64,000 nucleotides of DNA from Spirodela intermedia (Eukaryota; Streptophyta; Magnoliopsida; Alismatales; Araceae): assembly GCA_902729315.2 (NCBI GenBank), contig LR746276.1, forward strand, positions 5,458,669 through 5,522,668. Direction: 5' to 3'. This document shows, in pieces, positions 1 through 10,771 of this stretch (its first letter is position 1; every line of letters begins with the position of its first letter). The notes beneath the pieces were generated by a model. The model had not been told where the DNA came from. It saw only the letters and a program-made list of their open reading frames with translations, and made no database searches. Position numbers and translations under genes: made by a program.

Positions 1-1050
1 TGAGATCCCTAACACCCAGCTTCTCCGTTAGCTTCTGGTGGGCCACCTCTACCCAGCCCATTGCACCGACCCGCCCATAGCCGTTGACTGGTGGGCCCCA
101 CCGGCTGCCCACCCTAGTTCTTAACCCATGGTGACCCAGCTGATGTGGCGATCCCCCGCTCATGGCCAGTCCAGACCATCTGAAGGGGGTTGACCCATTG
201 GTTGTGTGAATTTTGAGCCCATCTCCCATTGCGATGCCACCGGTTTGACTCTATTTACATAAACCCATCTTAGAGAGAGAGAGAGAGAGTCAACTAGCTG
301 CATTCTCCCGTTATGTAAAGAAGATTAGGATGCTTTTAATTAAACTTGAATTCCGAGGTCAAACCTAGGTTCATACATTTTTGAAAAATAATTATTTTGA
401 TCACATAACAGGGATTAACCCTATATGACAAGCTGATGATAAGTTTTCCTGGCTGAAGCCAAAATTATTTGAGTGATAACGAGATGAAATCTCAGATCAA
501 ACCCAATCAGATATAATGCGTTGATTAGGAGGTTGCCCCTCACCTGTGTTCAGGTTGAGACCGTCCCCCTTTGGAGGTACCACGTATTCTAGAGAGAGAG
601 AGAGGTTGACTTGGAAAACAGACTGCATGCTTCCTTCATCCGAAGAAAAATAAGATGATCTGACCTTTAATTGGGCTTGAACTTGAGGGTCAAACTTGGG
701 TTTATAGTTTTCAGAAATTCTTGTTTAGGTCAGATCCAACTTTTTAATATGGCGATCGAACAACCTAATTGATGAAAGAGTAGAGCAAATTGCCCATCTG
801 GGTTCGGTCTGAACCCATCTTCAACCCACCGATCATCAGCCTGCGTTGACCCGGCTGATGTGGCAGGCCATCATCACATCGTCCAGCACAAGTGAAGGGA
901 GTCAACGACTCATCCCAGAGAAGAGTTGACCAAGAAAAATTACGATGCTTTTTAAGTGGAGCTGAATTTGAGACTCAAGCTTTGTAAACATCGGCCTCAA
1001 ACTTAAGTTCATATATTTGAGAAGTATAGAGGCGGCGGCGATCGGTCAAC
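1..1050 (-). other. Intron of the JAC1-like gene with imperfect internal repeats
   Basis: No coding signal is visible. The segment follows a GT donor at 1050/1049 (minus strand), so it should be intron. It contains about three diverged copies of one unit, near 320-380, 640-715 and 938-1015. Each has a GTTGAC or GA tract followed by an 'AAACTTGA..GGTCAAAC..GGTTCATA'-like stretch, roughly 300 bp apart. GTTGAC or its complement occurs eight times in this 1.05 kb. GA tracts lie at 272-288 and 592-603. Confidence 0.55.
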
Positions 1051-2066
1051 CCCGGGATTTCTCCTTCGCCCAGGCGATGGCGTCGTCCAACGCCGCTGCC
1101 CACCATTCGGCCCCCGCCGCCTCTCCGCCGCTGCTGACCTCAATCACGTACGACCTCCCCGCCGCCTGCTCTTCCTCCTCCGCCGCCGCCGCGAAACCCC
1201 CCAGCGCAGCTGCCTCGTGGGGCATTACTGGCCTTATCGTCGCCATTGGGATGTCGTAGACAGAGGAAATCACAGAGAAGGGGGAGTTGCCACCATCGGC
1301 GAGGGACTCTTCCTCGGCGGCGCAGCTTCGCCAATCCGCCGCCGTCTCCGGCGAGGGGTGGTGGCGGAAGAGGCGGACGCAGGCATCGAAAACCCTCACC
1401 GCGGCGGCACAGCCTACGGGGCGGCGGTGCGTGAAGCAGAGGTGAGTGCATGGGGCGGCGGAGCTCCGGCCGCCGCTGCCGCCCGTCGATGGCGGCGATG
1501 CCCAGTCTCCCCTCCGAGCTGGGACGGCGATGGGTCTGCGGAAAGTAGTACAAAAAAAATCAGAACCCACGACATTTTTTCAAAAAGATCGAATTTTTAT
1601 GGAAACCCATCGTTTTTTTTATCCATTTTTATCATCAAATGCGGTGGCATCGAGCGGCCCACCTAAGCTTGCACATGAAGGAGGAGAGGCCGCCGTCGTC
1701 GTCGGCGCAGACTTCCGACGCCGACTTGCAGTTGACTTCGACGGCGGAGGGAATGGTGAAGTCCGGCAGCCTCCGGCCGGCCTTGGTGGCCTGCGGGGGG
1801 GGGGTCAACGGCGGCTGTCGGAACACTTCATCGTAGAAGGAGGGAGAATGGTGGAGCCCGTAGGAAGAAGTGGGGGAAGAAAAGCTGGTGTACGTAAGAC
1901 CGCCGCCGCCTGAGAACTGGCGGCGGAGAAAAGTCGGCGGCGGCCCCCCGAAGACGTCGAGGAAGTCCTCGGCGTCCAGGCCGCCGCCAAGCTCCGTTGT
2001 CTGCTCCGGGTACCTCCTCCGGGTAGGAACCACCAATCCGATGGGTACCCTCCATGACTCGTCCAT
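1051..2066 (-). CDS. Auxilin-like / J-domain protein (JAC1-like), 5' part
   Basis: This is the N-terminal part of a plant auxilin-like protein, most similar in my reading to JAC1 (J-domain protein required for chloroplast accumulation response). That protein acts in blue-light chloroplast movement through a C-terminal clathrin-uncoating-type J domain. Exon 1 is 2066-1663 and starts MDESWRVPIG. It carries the family motif AEDFLDVFGGPP near residues 35-46. Exon 2 is 1535-1051, with the acceptor ctttccgcag and the phase-2 junction agreeing on both sides. It contains SVISSVYDIP and SYVIEVSSGG, and ends with AIAWAKEK at a GT donor. The J domain itself would lie in further exons left of the window and cannot be seen. 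The central part is A/G/R-rich and poorly conserved. An uncharacterised auxilin-related paralogue remains possible. The start is the first ATG of the conserved frame downstream of a CT-rich leader. Confidence 0.62.
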
Positions 2067-3301
2067 CTCTCTCTCTCTCTCTCTCTGCATTTTCTCTCAC
2101 CTGGGCCTTTTAAAGCGGCCTCTAGAGAGAGAGAGAGAGATGGGGGGGGGGGAGGTATTATGATATGAGGAGCATTTCCCGCAGGCTCGACCCACCAGTT
2201 GATCTGTAAAGGGTAGAGCTGACGAGGTGTGAAGCGATTATGGCGGGGGGGCTGCCTTCGTGAACTGGGTGTTTGATCGATGGGATTGATGGTTTTCAGG
2301 AAGTTAATCACGAGAAATAGAGAGATAAATAGATGGAGAGGGAGGGCTGGCGGGCACTACCCGCTCCCTTTCAATCATCCCACTGCTCCACTGACGTTTT
2401 TCCTTCCTCCTCTCCCTTTCTCCATCTCTCTTTCGCTAGCAACTCCTATCTCTAACACTCCCTCTCTTCTCTCTCAAACACCTCCCTCTCTCTTCTCTCT
2501 AGCAACTCTTTCCTTCTATCTCTGAAACCTTCTCTCTCTAACACTCCCTCCCTTCTCTCACTCTAACACCTCTCTCTCTCTCTCTAGCAACTCTTTCCTT
2601 CTCTCTAAAACCTTTCTCTCTCTCTAACACTTCCTCTCTACTCTCACTCTAACACATCTCTCTCTCTCTCTAGATGAGCATGGTGTGCAGGTGCCCACTG
2701 GCGGCGGCAGAGGCCGCGGGCTGGTGAGAGGCCCCGGCGCCCTGCTGGCCAAGAATTAAACTTCTCCACGAGGTCACTCCCGCTCTTACCTTTTCGCCGC
2801 GAGTGTAAGTGGGGTGGTTGGCCTCATTCTTCGCCGAACCTACTCAGAGACTAGAGAGAGAGAGAGAGAGAAGGCGAGGGAACAGAGGGTGGAGCCGCTT
2901 CCATCAGGGCTCTCTCTATCAGTCTCTCCACCAATCTCGAGTGTGGATCCGCTTCCATCCAGAAGGGGAGAGGTTGTAGACGACTCTCCCTGTGCGTCTA
3001 TTTAGAGGTAGAGAGGGCGAGAGAGAGAGAGCAGAACATTATGAAAACGGATCCACTCTAGAGAGTACTAGAGAGAGAGAGAGAAAGAGAGAGAATTGCC
3101 ATCCCACATAAGCAGAACCCAAAAGGAAAAAATAGCATGAGATTTCATGATCAATCCTGGAGAGCGGTGCTCTATGGCCTGACATACTATGAAACCAGTA
3201 AGAGAGATAGAGAGAGAGAGGAGATAGAGAGAAAACGCTGGTCTCCTTCATGCAAAACTGAACAATTTAGTCTAAACGGTGCTCCGCATGCACGCATCCC
3301 C
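2067..3301. other. 5' leader/promoter of JAC1-like gene and CT/GA-rich intergenic DNA
   Basis: I see no gene here. A (CT)n/(GA)n tract pair lies at 2067-2142, close upstream of the JAC1-like start. From about 2400 to 2670 the plus strand is a long pyrimidine stretch with repeated 'TCTCTCTAACACTCCC' and 'CTCTAGCAACTC' words, a degenerate minisatellite. GA tracts recur at 2851-2871, 3011-3030 and 3070-3093. The last part holds the 3' flank of the eL6 gene. Confidence 0.5.
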
Positions 3302-5714
3302 CTAGAAAACAAGCTCGTGCGGCTTCATTCCGGCCCTCAGCGAGAACCTGGCACCGAGATAAGCCCTCAGCTCAGGGACTCCCTCTATCGCCTTTATCAA
3401 CGGGGCATCCACGGCCTTCTGGTCGTCCTTCTTCTCCTGAGGCAAGGCCTTCGCTTCCTGCGTTTAGAAAGAGAAAGAGAGAAAGCGAGAGCCGGTATGA
3501 GTAAAGATGGTAAAATAAACAGTTGACTAAATTGTCTGGATTTGGATCAAGCGAACCTTTTTCTCAGCCTCAAAGAACTCTCCTTCTGTCTTCTTCTTCT
3601 TCTGCCTCTGGACCTCCTTGGAGAAGTACTTGTCGTCAAACTTGTCGACGTTGACCCCGGAAATGTCAACTTTTGTGGAAGTCCCGATGACGTAGGCCTG
3701 GTTGACACGTCTAAGCGGGACGCCGTTGACCTTGAAGGGGCCTGTCGAAAAATGAGAAGGTGGGTAAGAATTTTTCTGAAGCAATATCATTAAAATAGGG
3801 ACAGTGTATAAGAAAACAAAAGAGACTAAGAAAGCAATACTATTCGAAGTAAATGGCAGGATATTAGAAGTCAACACCGAAATAAAAATAGAGGTATCGA
3901 ATATTAATTAACAAAAAAATAAAATAAGGCTGACTTTCCTCATTCACGAAATCACAGAACGTTTGGTTCATTTAAAAATATCGTTTATTCATAAAATTAG
4001 ATTAAGAAATCATGAATACTATTTGAAAATGAAAGAATAAGAAGCAAAACACCTTTAGAAATTAGAAAGGCGCGTTTGCCAAAAATAGTAAGAAATACAG
4101 AAGAAAATGGGGTTGACTTTCCCCTCAGACAAATGCCTCATTCACATCATGATAGTGAATGGAATTTCTCAGACTCGTCATCAAAGTTAACATCACTGAG
4201 AAAAGCCAACCACGGTAAGATCATTAGAATGAACACAAAACATATAAAACAACGAAGCAACTATTGATTCTCCCAGAGATCTTTAAGTTCTTTGTTTGCC
4301 ACAAAATCCCCAGCACATTAAAACGAAAAACACTGAAAAAATACCAAATATTGGGGAAAATATTGTGCAATATGATCTGGAAGCCGTCCCACTAATCAAA
4401 TGTCATCATGAAACCATCAAATGAACTGGCTCAATCATTTGGAAGAAAGAGACATCCATGGGGAGATATGAGCATCCGAAGAAGATTATGAAACAAAAAT
4501 CACTAGAGATTCTCATTTCGAGAGAGAAAAAGAAGGTAAGGATGCAAGTATTGGATTAGACTTTCCTCTCAGACAAATGTCTCATTGACATCATAATAAC
4601 GAATGGAATTTCTCAGACTCGTCATCAAGATTCACATCACTGAGAAAACTTGGACCAAAAATGTTATTTGAATGTAACGAAACTGAGTAGCTGGCATCAC
4701 CCATACAGCAGTCACCTCATGCCACTGATTAGGATACCAATCAAGGCAAATGCACGTCAGGAGATGCACAGTAGAACAGCCCAAGGTAAGTATGGATATC
4801 TCACAAACCTAAGCATCACTGCGAAATCATCTCAAAGACTTCATTAGTTTCCTAAAAAAGAGCTCATCATTACTAGTTCTAACAAAATCCGCAAAGAGGA
4901 AATAAAAGCAGGGCTTTGAGTAGATGAAAACAGTTGTCAAATTTATATTTAAAACTAACGTAAAAGTGTTGAAGCTGCCTTTCCTCTCAAATGATTGCCT
5001 CATTGGCATCGGAAGATCGAATGGAACTCGTCAGATCCGTCATAAAACACCACGTAAAATGGCTCAAATTTTTCAATGATCTTCTTGAAGTTATAAAATG
5101 AAAACATAAACAACAGCATAGATGAACCGTCGCGGGGGAACTCCATTTAAGGAAAATGCTGACCCAATACCGTCGAAATAGGAACACAACAACGAAAAAA
5201 AGGACAATAATTCATTGCGCTTGAGGAAGTCAATATAGCTCACCGCTCACGAGAAGCAATCCGGACGGGAGTTGCTTCAGGAACACCACCCTCTTTCCCA
5301 TGAACCTTCCAGCCAGAAGGATCAGAACAGTTCCAGGAGTGATGCTGGCCCTGATTTCCAAAACAGCAGAAAGAAAAATCAGAACCAAAGGAACATTAGT
5401 GTATAATACAACTGGGACAAAATATCCTCATGTGAAGACTGTAAAAGATAATCACCGTACCTGAGCTTTGTAGGCTTCGGCTTGCGCTTGTTCACGAGGG
5501 GCTTCTTGATGTCGTCGGCGGGGTAAAACTTGGGGGGCTTCGCAGCAGGAACCGCCTCCACTGGCTTCTTCTCGTGGCGGGGGAACACGCCGCCGTTCTT
5601 GGCCTTGATGGCCCAGATCCCTCGCTTATGGTACATCTTCGACTTGGATATCTTGCCGATCCCCCTGATGAGCTCAGGGTTGCGGGTGACCCTCGGCTTC
5701 CTCGTCGGCGCCAT
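3302..5714 (-). CDS. RPL6: 60S ribosomal protein L6 (eL6), complete, 4 exons
   Basis: Structural protein of the large cytosolic ribosomal subunit. Exons on the minus strand are 5714-5461, 5350-5244, 3741-3557 and 3457-3302. Phases are continuous and give 233 aa, the usual plant length. The product begins [15 protein letters not shown], contains the diagnostic [16 protein letters not shown] and [18 protein letters not shown], and ends GMKPHELVF. All junctions are GT-AG. The 1.5-kb second intron (5243-3742) holds U15-type snoRNA copies, so the gene also appears to be a snoRNA host. Upstream lie a telo-box (AAACCCTAA, about 5774) and many TGGGCC/GGCCCA site II elements, the usual promoter code of plant ribosomal protein genes. 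Reading frame and conservation leave little doubt. Confidence 0.97.
4119..4204 (-). ncRNA. U15: C/D box snoRNA U15-like, copy 1 (intronic)
   Basis: On the minus strand, inside eL6 intron 2. Reading 5'-3': terminal stem (TTTCTCAG), box C-like GTGATGT (4190-4196), guide 1 TTGATGACGAG followed by box D' CTGA, box C'-like ATGATGT, then guide 2 GAGGCATTTGT, box D CTGA (4125-4128) and the closing stem. Both guides are complementary to adjoining parts of one conserved 25S/28S rRNA segment (..CCAAAUGCCUCGUCAUC..). These two guides are the ones I know from vertebrate U15, which directs 2'-O-methylation of an A in CCAAA. By the D+5 rule, guide 2 points to that A and guide 1 to the G of CUCG. Expression is inferred from the host intron. 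Confidence 0.86.
4561..4647 (-). ncRNA. U15: C/D box snoRNA U15-like, copy 2 (intronic)
   Basis: A second copy about 440 bp upstream of copy 1 in transcription order. It has box C GTGATGT (4634-4640), guide GATGACGAG plus D' CTGA, C' ATGATGT, and D CTGA (4569-4572). Terminal stem arms TTTTCTCAG and CTGAGAGGAAA are intact. The D-box guide reads GAGACATTTG, one G-to-A change from copy 1. This puts a mismatch in the rRNA duplex, so the D' site may be the better-kept activity. Confidence 0.82.
4975..5060 (-). ncRNA. Decayed third U15-like snoRNA copy
   Basis: This is alignable with the two upstream-intron snoRNAs along most of its length (CGTCATAAA.., GAACTCGTCAGATC.., GGCATC.., GCCTCATTG.., CTCTCAAATG on plus). 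The terminal D box has become TTGA, box C is not recognisable and both guide cores are broken. It looks like a dead tandem duplicate. Confidence 0.55.
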
Positions 5715-6270
5715 CGGAACCAGCTTCGGATGAGGAGAGCTCGAAGGCGGAGCGGCAGAAATGACGAGACCCCAAACCCTAACTCTCCGCCGCTTATTAT
5801 ACTTCCCTGCTTTCGAACCCCTAGCGTCGATCAACGGTTCCCCACCGTTGGATTGTAGCCTCGCCAGGAGGAGGACCGTTTATTTCCGACGATATCCACA
5901 CCGTTAGATCTTCCTCCCTTAATGGGCCGGACCGAGAACTCCTCGACGCTCCCGCCCTTGTTGAGCCCTCGCTACTCCGAACAGCGACGAGACCACTTAC
6001 GGCCCAATTACCGTCCGTCCAAGACGGGTCTGCCCTTTTCACCGGCCGAAAACTGTCTGGATAAGCCGGCCCAATAATATGTCGGCTATTGGATCCTTAT
6101 TGAGAATAATAAGTTGGTTTAGAGTCCAATAGGATGAAATCCCAAATAGTTCCAGCCCATCTAGTGACTGGGCTAAGGAAAATCGACCTTCTACTATTTT
6201 GGGCCGAATAGTCTGATACTGTGAGCCCAATAAGCCCGAAAATCTTCTATTTTTGGGCCGCTTAACGGCC
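5715..6270 (-). promoter_or_regulatory. eL6 promoter: telo-box plus site II cluster
   Basis: A telo-box AAACCCTAA lies at about 5774-5782, 60 bp upstream of the start codon. Beyond it TGGGCC/GGCCCA-type elements repeat near 5921, 6002, 6070, 6150, 6199, 6220, 6255 and 6268. Telo-boxes combined with site II elements are a known signature of plant ribosomal protein promoters bound by TCP-class factors. No clear TATA box is seen. Confidence 0.75.
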
Positions 6271-6427
6271 CATCGGGGTTGCCCGTCGCCGCGAGCACCG
6301 GTGACGACGATTGACGGCTCCTCTAACCCTTTTTTATCTCCTTTAAAAAGTAAAAAAATTCCCTGCCCCGACAGATTGCCATCGCGGGGAATTAAAAAAG
6401 GTAAATAAATATACAAATAGGGGCCGT

Positions 6428-6970
6428 CTACTCAGGAGACCTTTCGGCTGCCGGCCCAGAAAGGATCAACAACAGAAGCTCACCGTCTGCCGGGGACGGC
6501 GACGGCGACAGCGACGGTGACGGCGACGGTGACGACGACGCTGGCGGTGACGGTGACGACGACGGTGACGGTGACGGCGACGGTGGCGGTGGGAGGCATA
6601 CCGCCGCCAGAGCTTCTCGCACTCTGGAGACCTTATCATCTCGTCGGAGTTGACCGGCGAGCCCACTTGCACTGGAATATACACGTCAGTTCCTCTTCCA
6701 ACGGGGAGGTGCTGACCGACAGGGGGCGGGGTGCACCTGGACTGCATTGCTGACCGGCTGTTCTCTTCGGGAGCCGCCAGTAGTCGCCGGTGCAACCGGG
6801 AGGACGTAGATTTGACAGGCCACCAACGAGCGGCGACATCTCGACACGCGGCGAAAGAAAAGGGCCCCACCCCCGGGGGAGATTGAGCCGACGTTGACTG
6901 TCCGGGGTTTTCTTATGCGGTGGCGTGAGCACCGTAGATAGCTACTGATGTAATGGTAGGTCAACGGTGA
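6428..6970. other. GC-rich segment with a GACGGTGACG minisatellite
   Basis: A 6- to 12-bp (GGCGAC/GGTGAC)n array spans about 6494-6592. Its right flank is GC-rich and open on the minus strand from 6870 (a frame with YIPVQVGSPVNSDEM). I recognise no family and see no supporting splice structure. It could be a remnant or a species-specific small gene, but there is not enough to call a CDS. Confidence 0.35.
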
Positions 6971-7650
6971 GAAATGTCAACGATTTTTGGAGTGTCGCGT
7001 ACGTGTCAGACTATTCGTGTCGAGACGCAGTCGTCTCAAACCACTTGCTCGTTGAATTACGTGGATCGAACCGCAATTTGGACGTAGAACATCGAAACTG
7101 TCTATTCGTTGACTAATTTATTGTCATTGTCCTGTTTTGTTTTCCACGTCACTATATAAAGATCCGTTGTAAGTGTGCGAGGCCATGATTGTGATGCACG
7201 TGCGCTATAGATATTGGGCTGTCTACGATGTTTGGGCCTAAAATGGGCTGCCTATAATATCACGTGCGCTATTTCAAAAATCAGTACGCCTTTAATTAAA
7301 TTTATTTTCGGGAGATGTACACGTGGGCGGCGGTACGCTTCGCGCCCTCCCCTGTGACGTGGCATGACGCGGGAAAACTTTCGCGCTCGCCAGATCAGAC
7401 AGGAGCAGGAAACCTCGACGTATTCCATTTCTTTCCTACACGCATGGACAGTACGCGGCAGTTGTATCAAGACAACTATGTAAAATTATTGCTGAAAACC
7501 ATATTATCTTCTAAATTACGAAACCTTATAAATAATTTGGTGCGGTCTGATGCACCTAACCCCCCGCGTAAGAGCAGGTCTGGTGTTCTCTAATAATAAT
7601 GACGATGGGATTTGGAATAACTTACGCCTTGATTATTATATTACGCAGGA
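6971..7650. other. Intergenic, no gene seen; TATA-like site
   Basis: Nothing protein-like. A CACTATATAAAG TATA-like motif lies at about 7149-7160. Nearby 'CACGTGCGCTAT' occurs twice (about 7198 and 7261) around a TGGGC-rich stretch, suggesting a small repeat or MITE remnant. Confidence 0.3.
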
Positions 7651-7654
7651 ATAT

Positions 7655-7809
7655 AAAAGGGACGGTGTATAAGGTGGGCAACCAATCCCTACTTTTCCGT
7701 ACCAAAACACTTATTATTTTGTGTACATGGGGATAATTTTTAGCAAAGAAACTATGATATATGTTAACTAAAAAATTGTACACATATCTAACTATATATA
7801 TATATATAT

Positions 7810-7849
<40 letters not shown>

Positions 7850-8085
7850 GAGAATTGAAAGTGGGTGGTGCAACCAATCCCGGCTTTTCCGTATCAAAAC
7901 ATTTATTATTCTGTTTTTTTTTTTCTGCATGGGGATAATTTGTAGAGAAAATTACGATATATATTTACTAAAAAAGTTGTATAAATGCACACACAAACAT
8001 ATATATATATATGAAGAGAGAGAGAGAGAGAGAGGGGAGGGGAGGGAGAGGCTAGAGAGATAAAAGTGGGTGGTGCAACATTTAT
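7655..8085 (+). repeat. Tandem duplication (about 200-bp unit) ending in (AT)n(GA)n
   Basis: Copy 1 (about 7670-7850) and copy 2 (about 7860-8040) share GTGGGCAACCAATCCC / GTGGTGCAACCAATCCC, CTTTTCCGTA, CATGGGGATAATTT, ACTAAAAAA.TTGTA, then a TATATATA run and a GA run. A third partial start (AAAGTGGGTGGTGCAAC) follows at about 8064. The unit appears to have been duplicated together with its compound microsatellite. Confidence 0.75.
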
Positions 8086-8099
8086 GATATATCACGAGC

Positions 8100-8805
8100 T
8101 TAAGAAAACAGGGCAATGACTGGATATATTATTAAAATATTTAATGTACTTGGTTATTATTTAAAAAATCTACATGAAAACATATATAAAAATATTTTTG
8201 ACGGGAATGGAGTGGTATGACTTTAGATCAAGCTAGGCGGCATGGGCTAGGGCCGTTCGTCCTGCGGAGATCCACGTGGCAACAGACATAGCCCAAATCA
8301 CAATTTCAATCGTAGGGAGGTTCAGCGCAAGTGACTATCTTTTTCATCCTTTTTTAAAAAATATTTTAGGAAGTAAAATTTAGCAACCTACGCCGCCAAA
8401 TATTTTGGGGAGGCAGCGACCTGTCGAGGGCATCCATATCGAATATTCGATCAGAGTGAGTCCACCAATCAGACGGCTCCAGAGCGATCTGAGTGACGAT
8501 CCACCGACTCGCCCTCGGGAGCTGACGGTGGCGGCCGCCGGCGGGAAAACACGGGACGTGGCGGGCAGAAAGCCCGTTTGGTGGCGCTGACCTAGTGAGA
8601 ACACCCACCCGTCCACGTGTCGGTCTGCGACTCGTCGCCGCCGAGGTCATGGACACGTCAACAACAAAACAATAGGAAATGACCACAACTCCCCCAGAGT
8701 TATTAATACTCGTCGAGATGTGTCGACGTTTGAAGAGGTATAATGGTCATTTAGATATTTAGAAAACCGCTGTAGAATACCGCGTTCTGTTGCACAGTTA
8801 AAGTA
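8100..8805. other. Intergenic DNA upstream of the TGA gene
   Basis: No gene is seen. The last part is the presumed promoter of the TGA bZIP gene. It contains CACGTG/CCACGT words at about 8272 and 8612, but no feature I can assign firmly. Confidence 0.3.
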
Positions 8806-9025
8806 CTATTTGGCAGGGGTAGCCCTGCTTCTCCGCCGGCCTTATCTGGTCCCCACCATACGGCGTTGCCTCAACCTCCTCCCCCTTCGTCTTCAGCCTT
8901 CCCTTTCTGCTGTTGCAGAGGAGTGGGGATGGGAGGGAATAGGAGAAGTCGGTTGCACCGTTGATGGGCATCTTCTACGGGCCCGGGAGAGGACGAAGGG
9001 AGCTTCTCGGAGGCGGCGCCGCCGC

Positions 9026-9745
9026 ATGGTGAGCAGAGGGGGCCCCAACCCGCCGCCGCAGATCGCCTTCGGAGGGGGGGCTCAGCCCTCCTCCTCCTCC
9101 TCCTCCGCTGCCGGCGCCGGTAACATGATGTAAGGGGGACTCCCGGGAGGGGGTGAATTGGTCTCCGAGGGGGGGAATATTCCGGCGAGGAGGGGAGAGG
9201 GAGAGGGAGAGGATTTTTAGGGTTCTTGATGAGGGTTTTTGGTGGCAGGAACAAGGCGGGTTTCGCCGGAGGGTACGACATGGGAGAGCTTGATCAGGCT
9301 TTGTTTCTCTATCTGGAGGGGCAGGAGCGATCCGCCGGTCGGGAGCAAAGACGTGAGTTGAATCGGATCATTCGAATTGCGTCTCTTCCTGCGGTTTTCC
9401 TGCGTCTGTTTCTATGGAGGACGATCGATCGGAGGAGTTTGGACCGCCATGGGGGGGGGGGGGGGGATTCTTCCCCGGTCAAACTTTTTTGGGAGGGTCA
9501 TGAGGAGATCATGGCGAACAGATCTCATCGTACCGCGTTTTGACCGGATTTTATCTGGTGCAGCCTCCATGTGAGAGAAGCTCTCCAGCAGCCTCATCAT
9601 TTCCTCGAGGGTCCGTACGGGCCGGATTTCTGATCATCCTTTCCCTTTCCTTCTCTCCTCTTCTCCTCTTTTCTGATTTTCTTCTTCCTCTTTTTAATAA
9701 CCCTCTTCTCTCTCGAGGGCTCAGTTGCCCGACGAAGAACTCTCC

Positions 9746-9778
<33 letters not shown>

Positions 9779-9949
9779 TTTCTCTCTCTTCTATCTCTCT
9801 CTCTCTCTTAGTTGCACCAGTTGCATGCCCCAGGAGATTTAACGCGTTAACTGATTTCTACATGCAGAGACTTTGAACATCTTCCCCTCCCAACCTATGC
9901 ATGTAGAGCCGTCCGCTAAGGTACGCAGACTTCAACTCTCTCTCTCTTC

Positions 9950-9996
<47 letters not shown>

Positions 9997-10571
9997 CCGC
10001 TCTCCATGACCTAGCGGACTGCTTCCAGGGCGGCCTGAGCATAGCATCGCCGGCGTCAAGCCTATCGAAGAGATCATCACTACCGGCAATGGAGCCGGGG
10101 AACCCTCCTTCCGCTTCCGACCCAGGGAAGGATGTCAAGCCTTCACTGAAGGCATGCATATCTCTCAGCCCGTTTCATACTCATCATCCATGTAATCTCC
10201 ATCTCTTTCCATGGCGATGACGACGGAAAATGTCTGGTTCAGAGAGAAGGGAGCAAGAAGGGCTCTACGTCGAGCTCGGAGCACGAGACCCCGAAGACGC
10301 CGGACCCAAAGGTGAGCCGCCATTTCTTCCCCGAGGGGGGGGTAGCAAATGATTTCTCTGCAAAGAGGCCGACTTTGTTCTTCGTGGAGCAGACGCTCCG
10401 GGCCCCAAGCTGCTCTGTGTAATCTGATTGGGTCATCTGTGGGTTAGACACTCAGAAGGCTCGCTCAGAACAGGGAGGCCGCGAGGAAGAGTAGACTCAG
10501 GAAGAAGGTAAGTCAATCCTCCGACGAACAAAGCTCCATATCCATGGCGTCATGGTGGTCTTATCCTCCTC

Positions 10572-10608
<37 letters not shown>

Positions 10609-10718
10609 TCTCTCTCTCTCTTGGTCTCTCCGCAGGCTTACATCCAGCAGCTGGAGTCCAGCAGGATAAAGCTCACTCAGCTGGAGCAGGAGCTGCAAAG
10701 GGCGAGGACGCCGGTGAG

Positions 10719-10771
<53 letters not shown>

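Noticed and set aside
6466-6870. Minus-strand frame with YIPVQVGSPVNSDEM
   Set aside because: Its second half is a translated minisatellite (His/Arg repeats) and no homologous family came to mind; noted as unclear GC-rich sequence.
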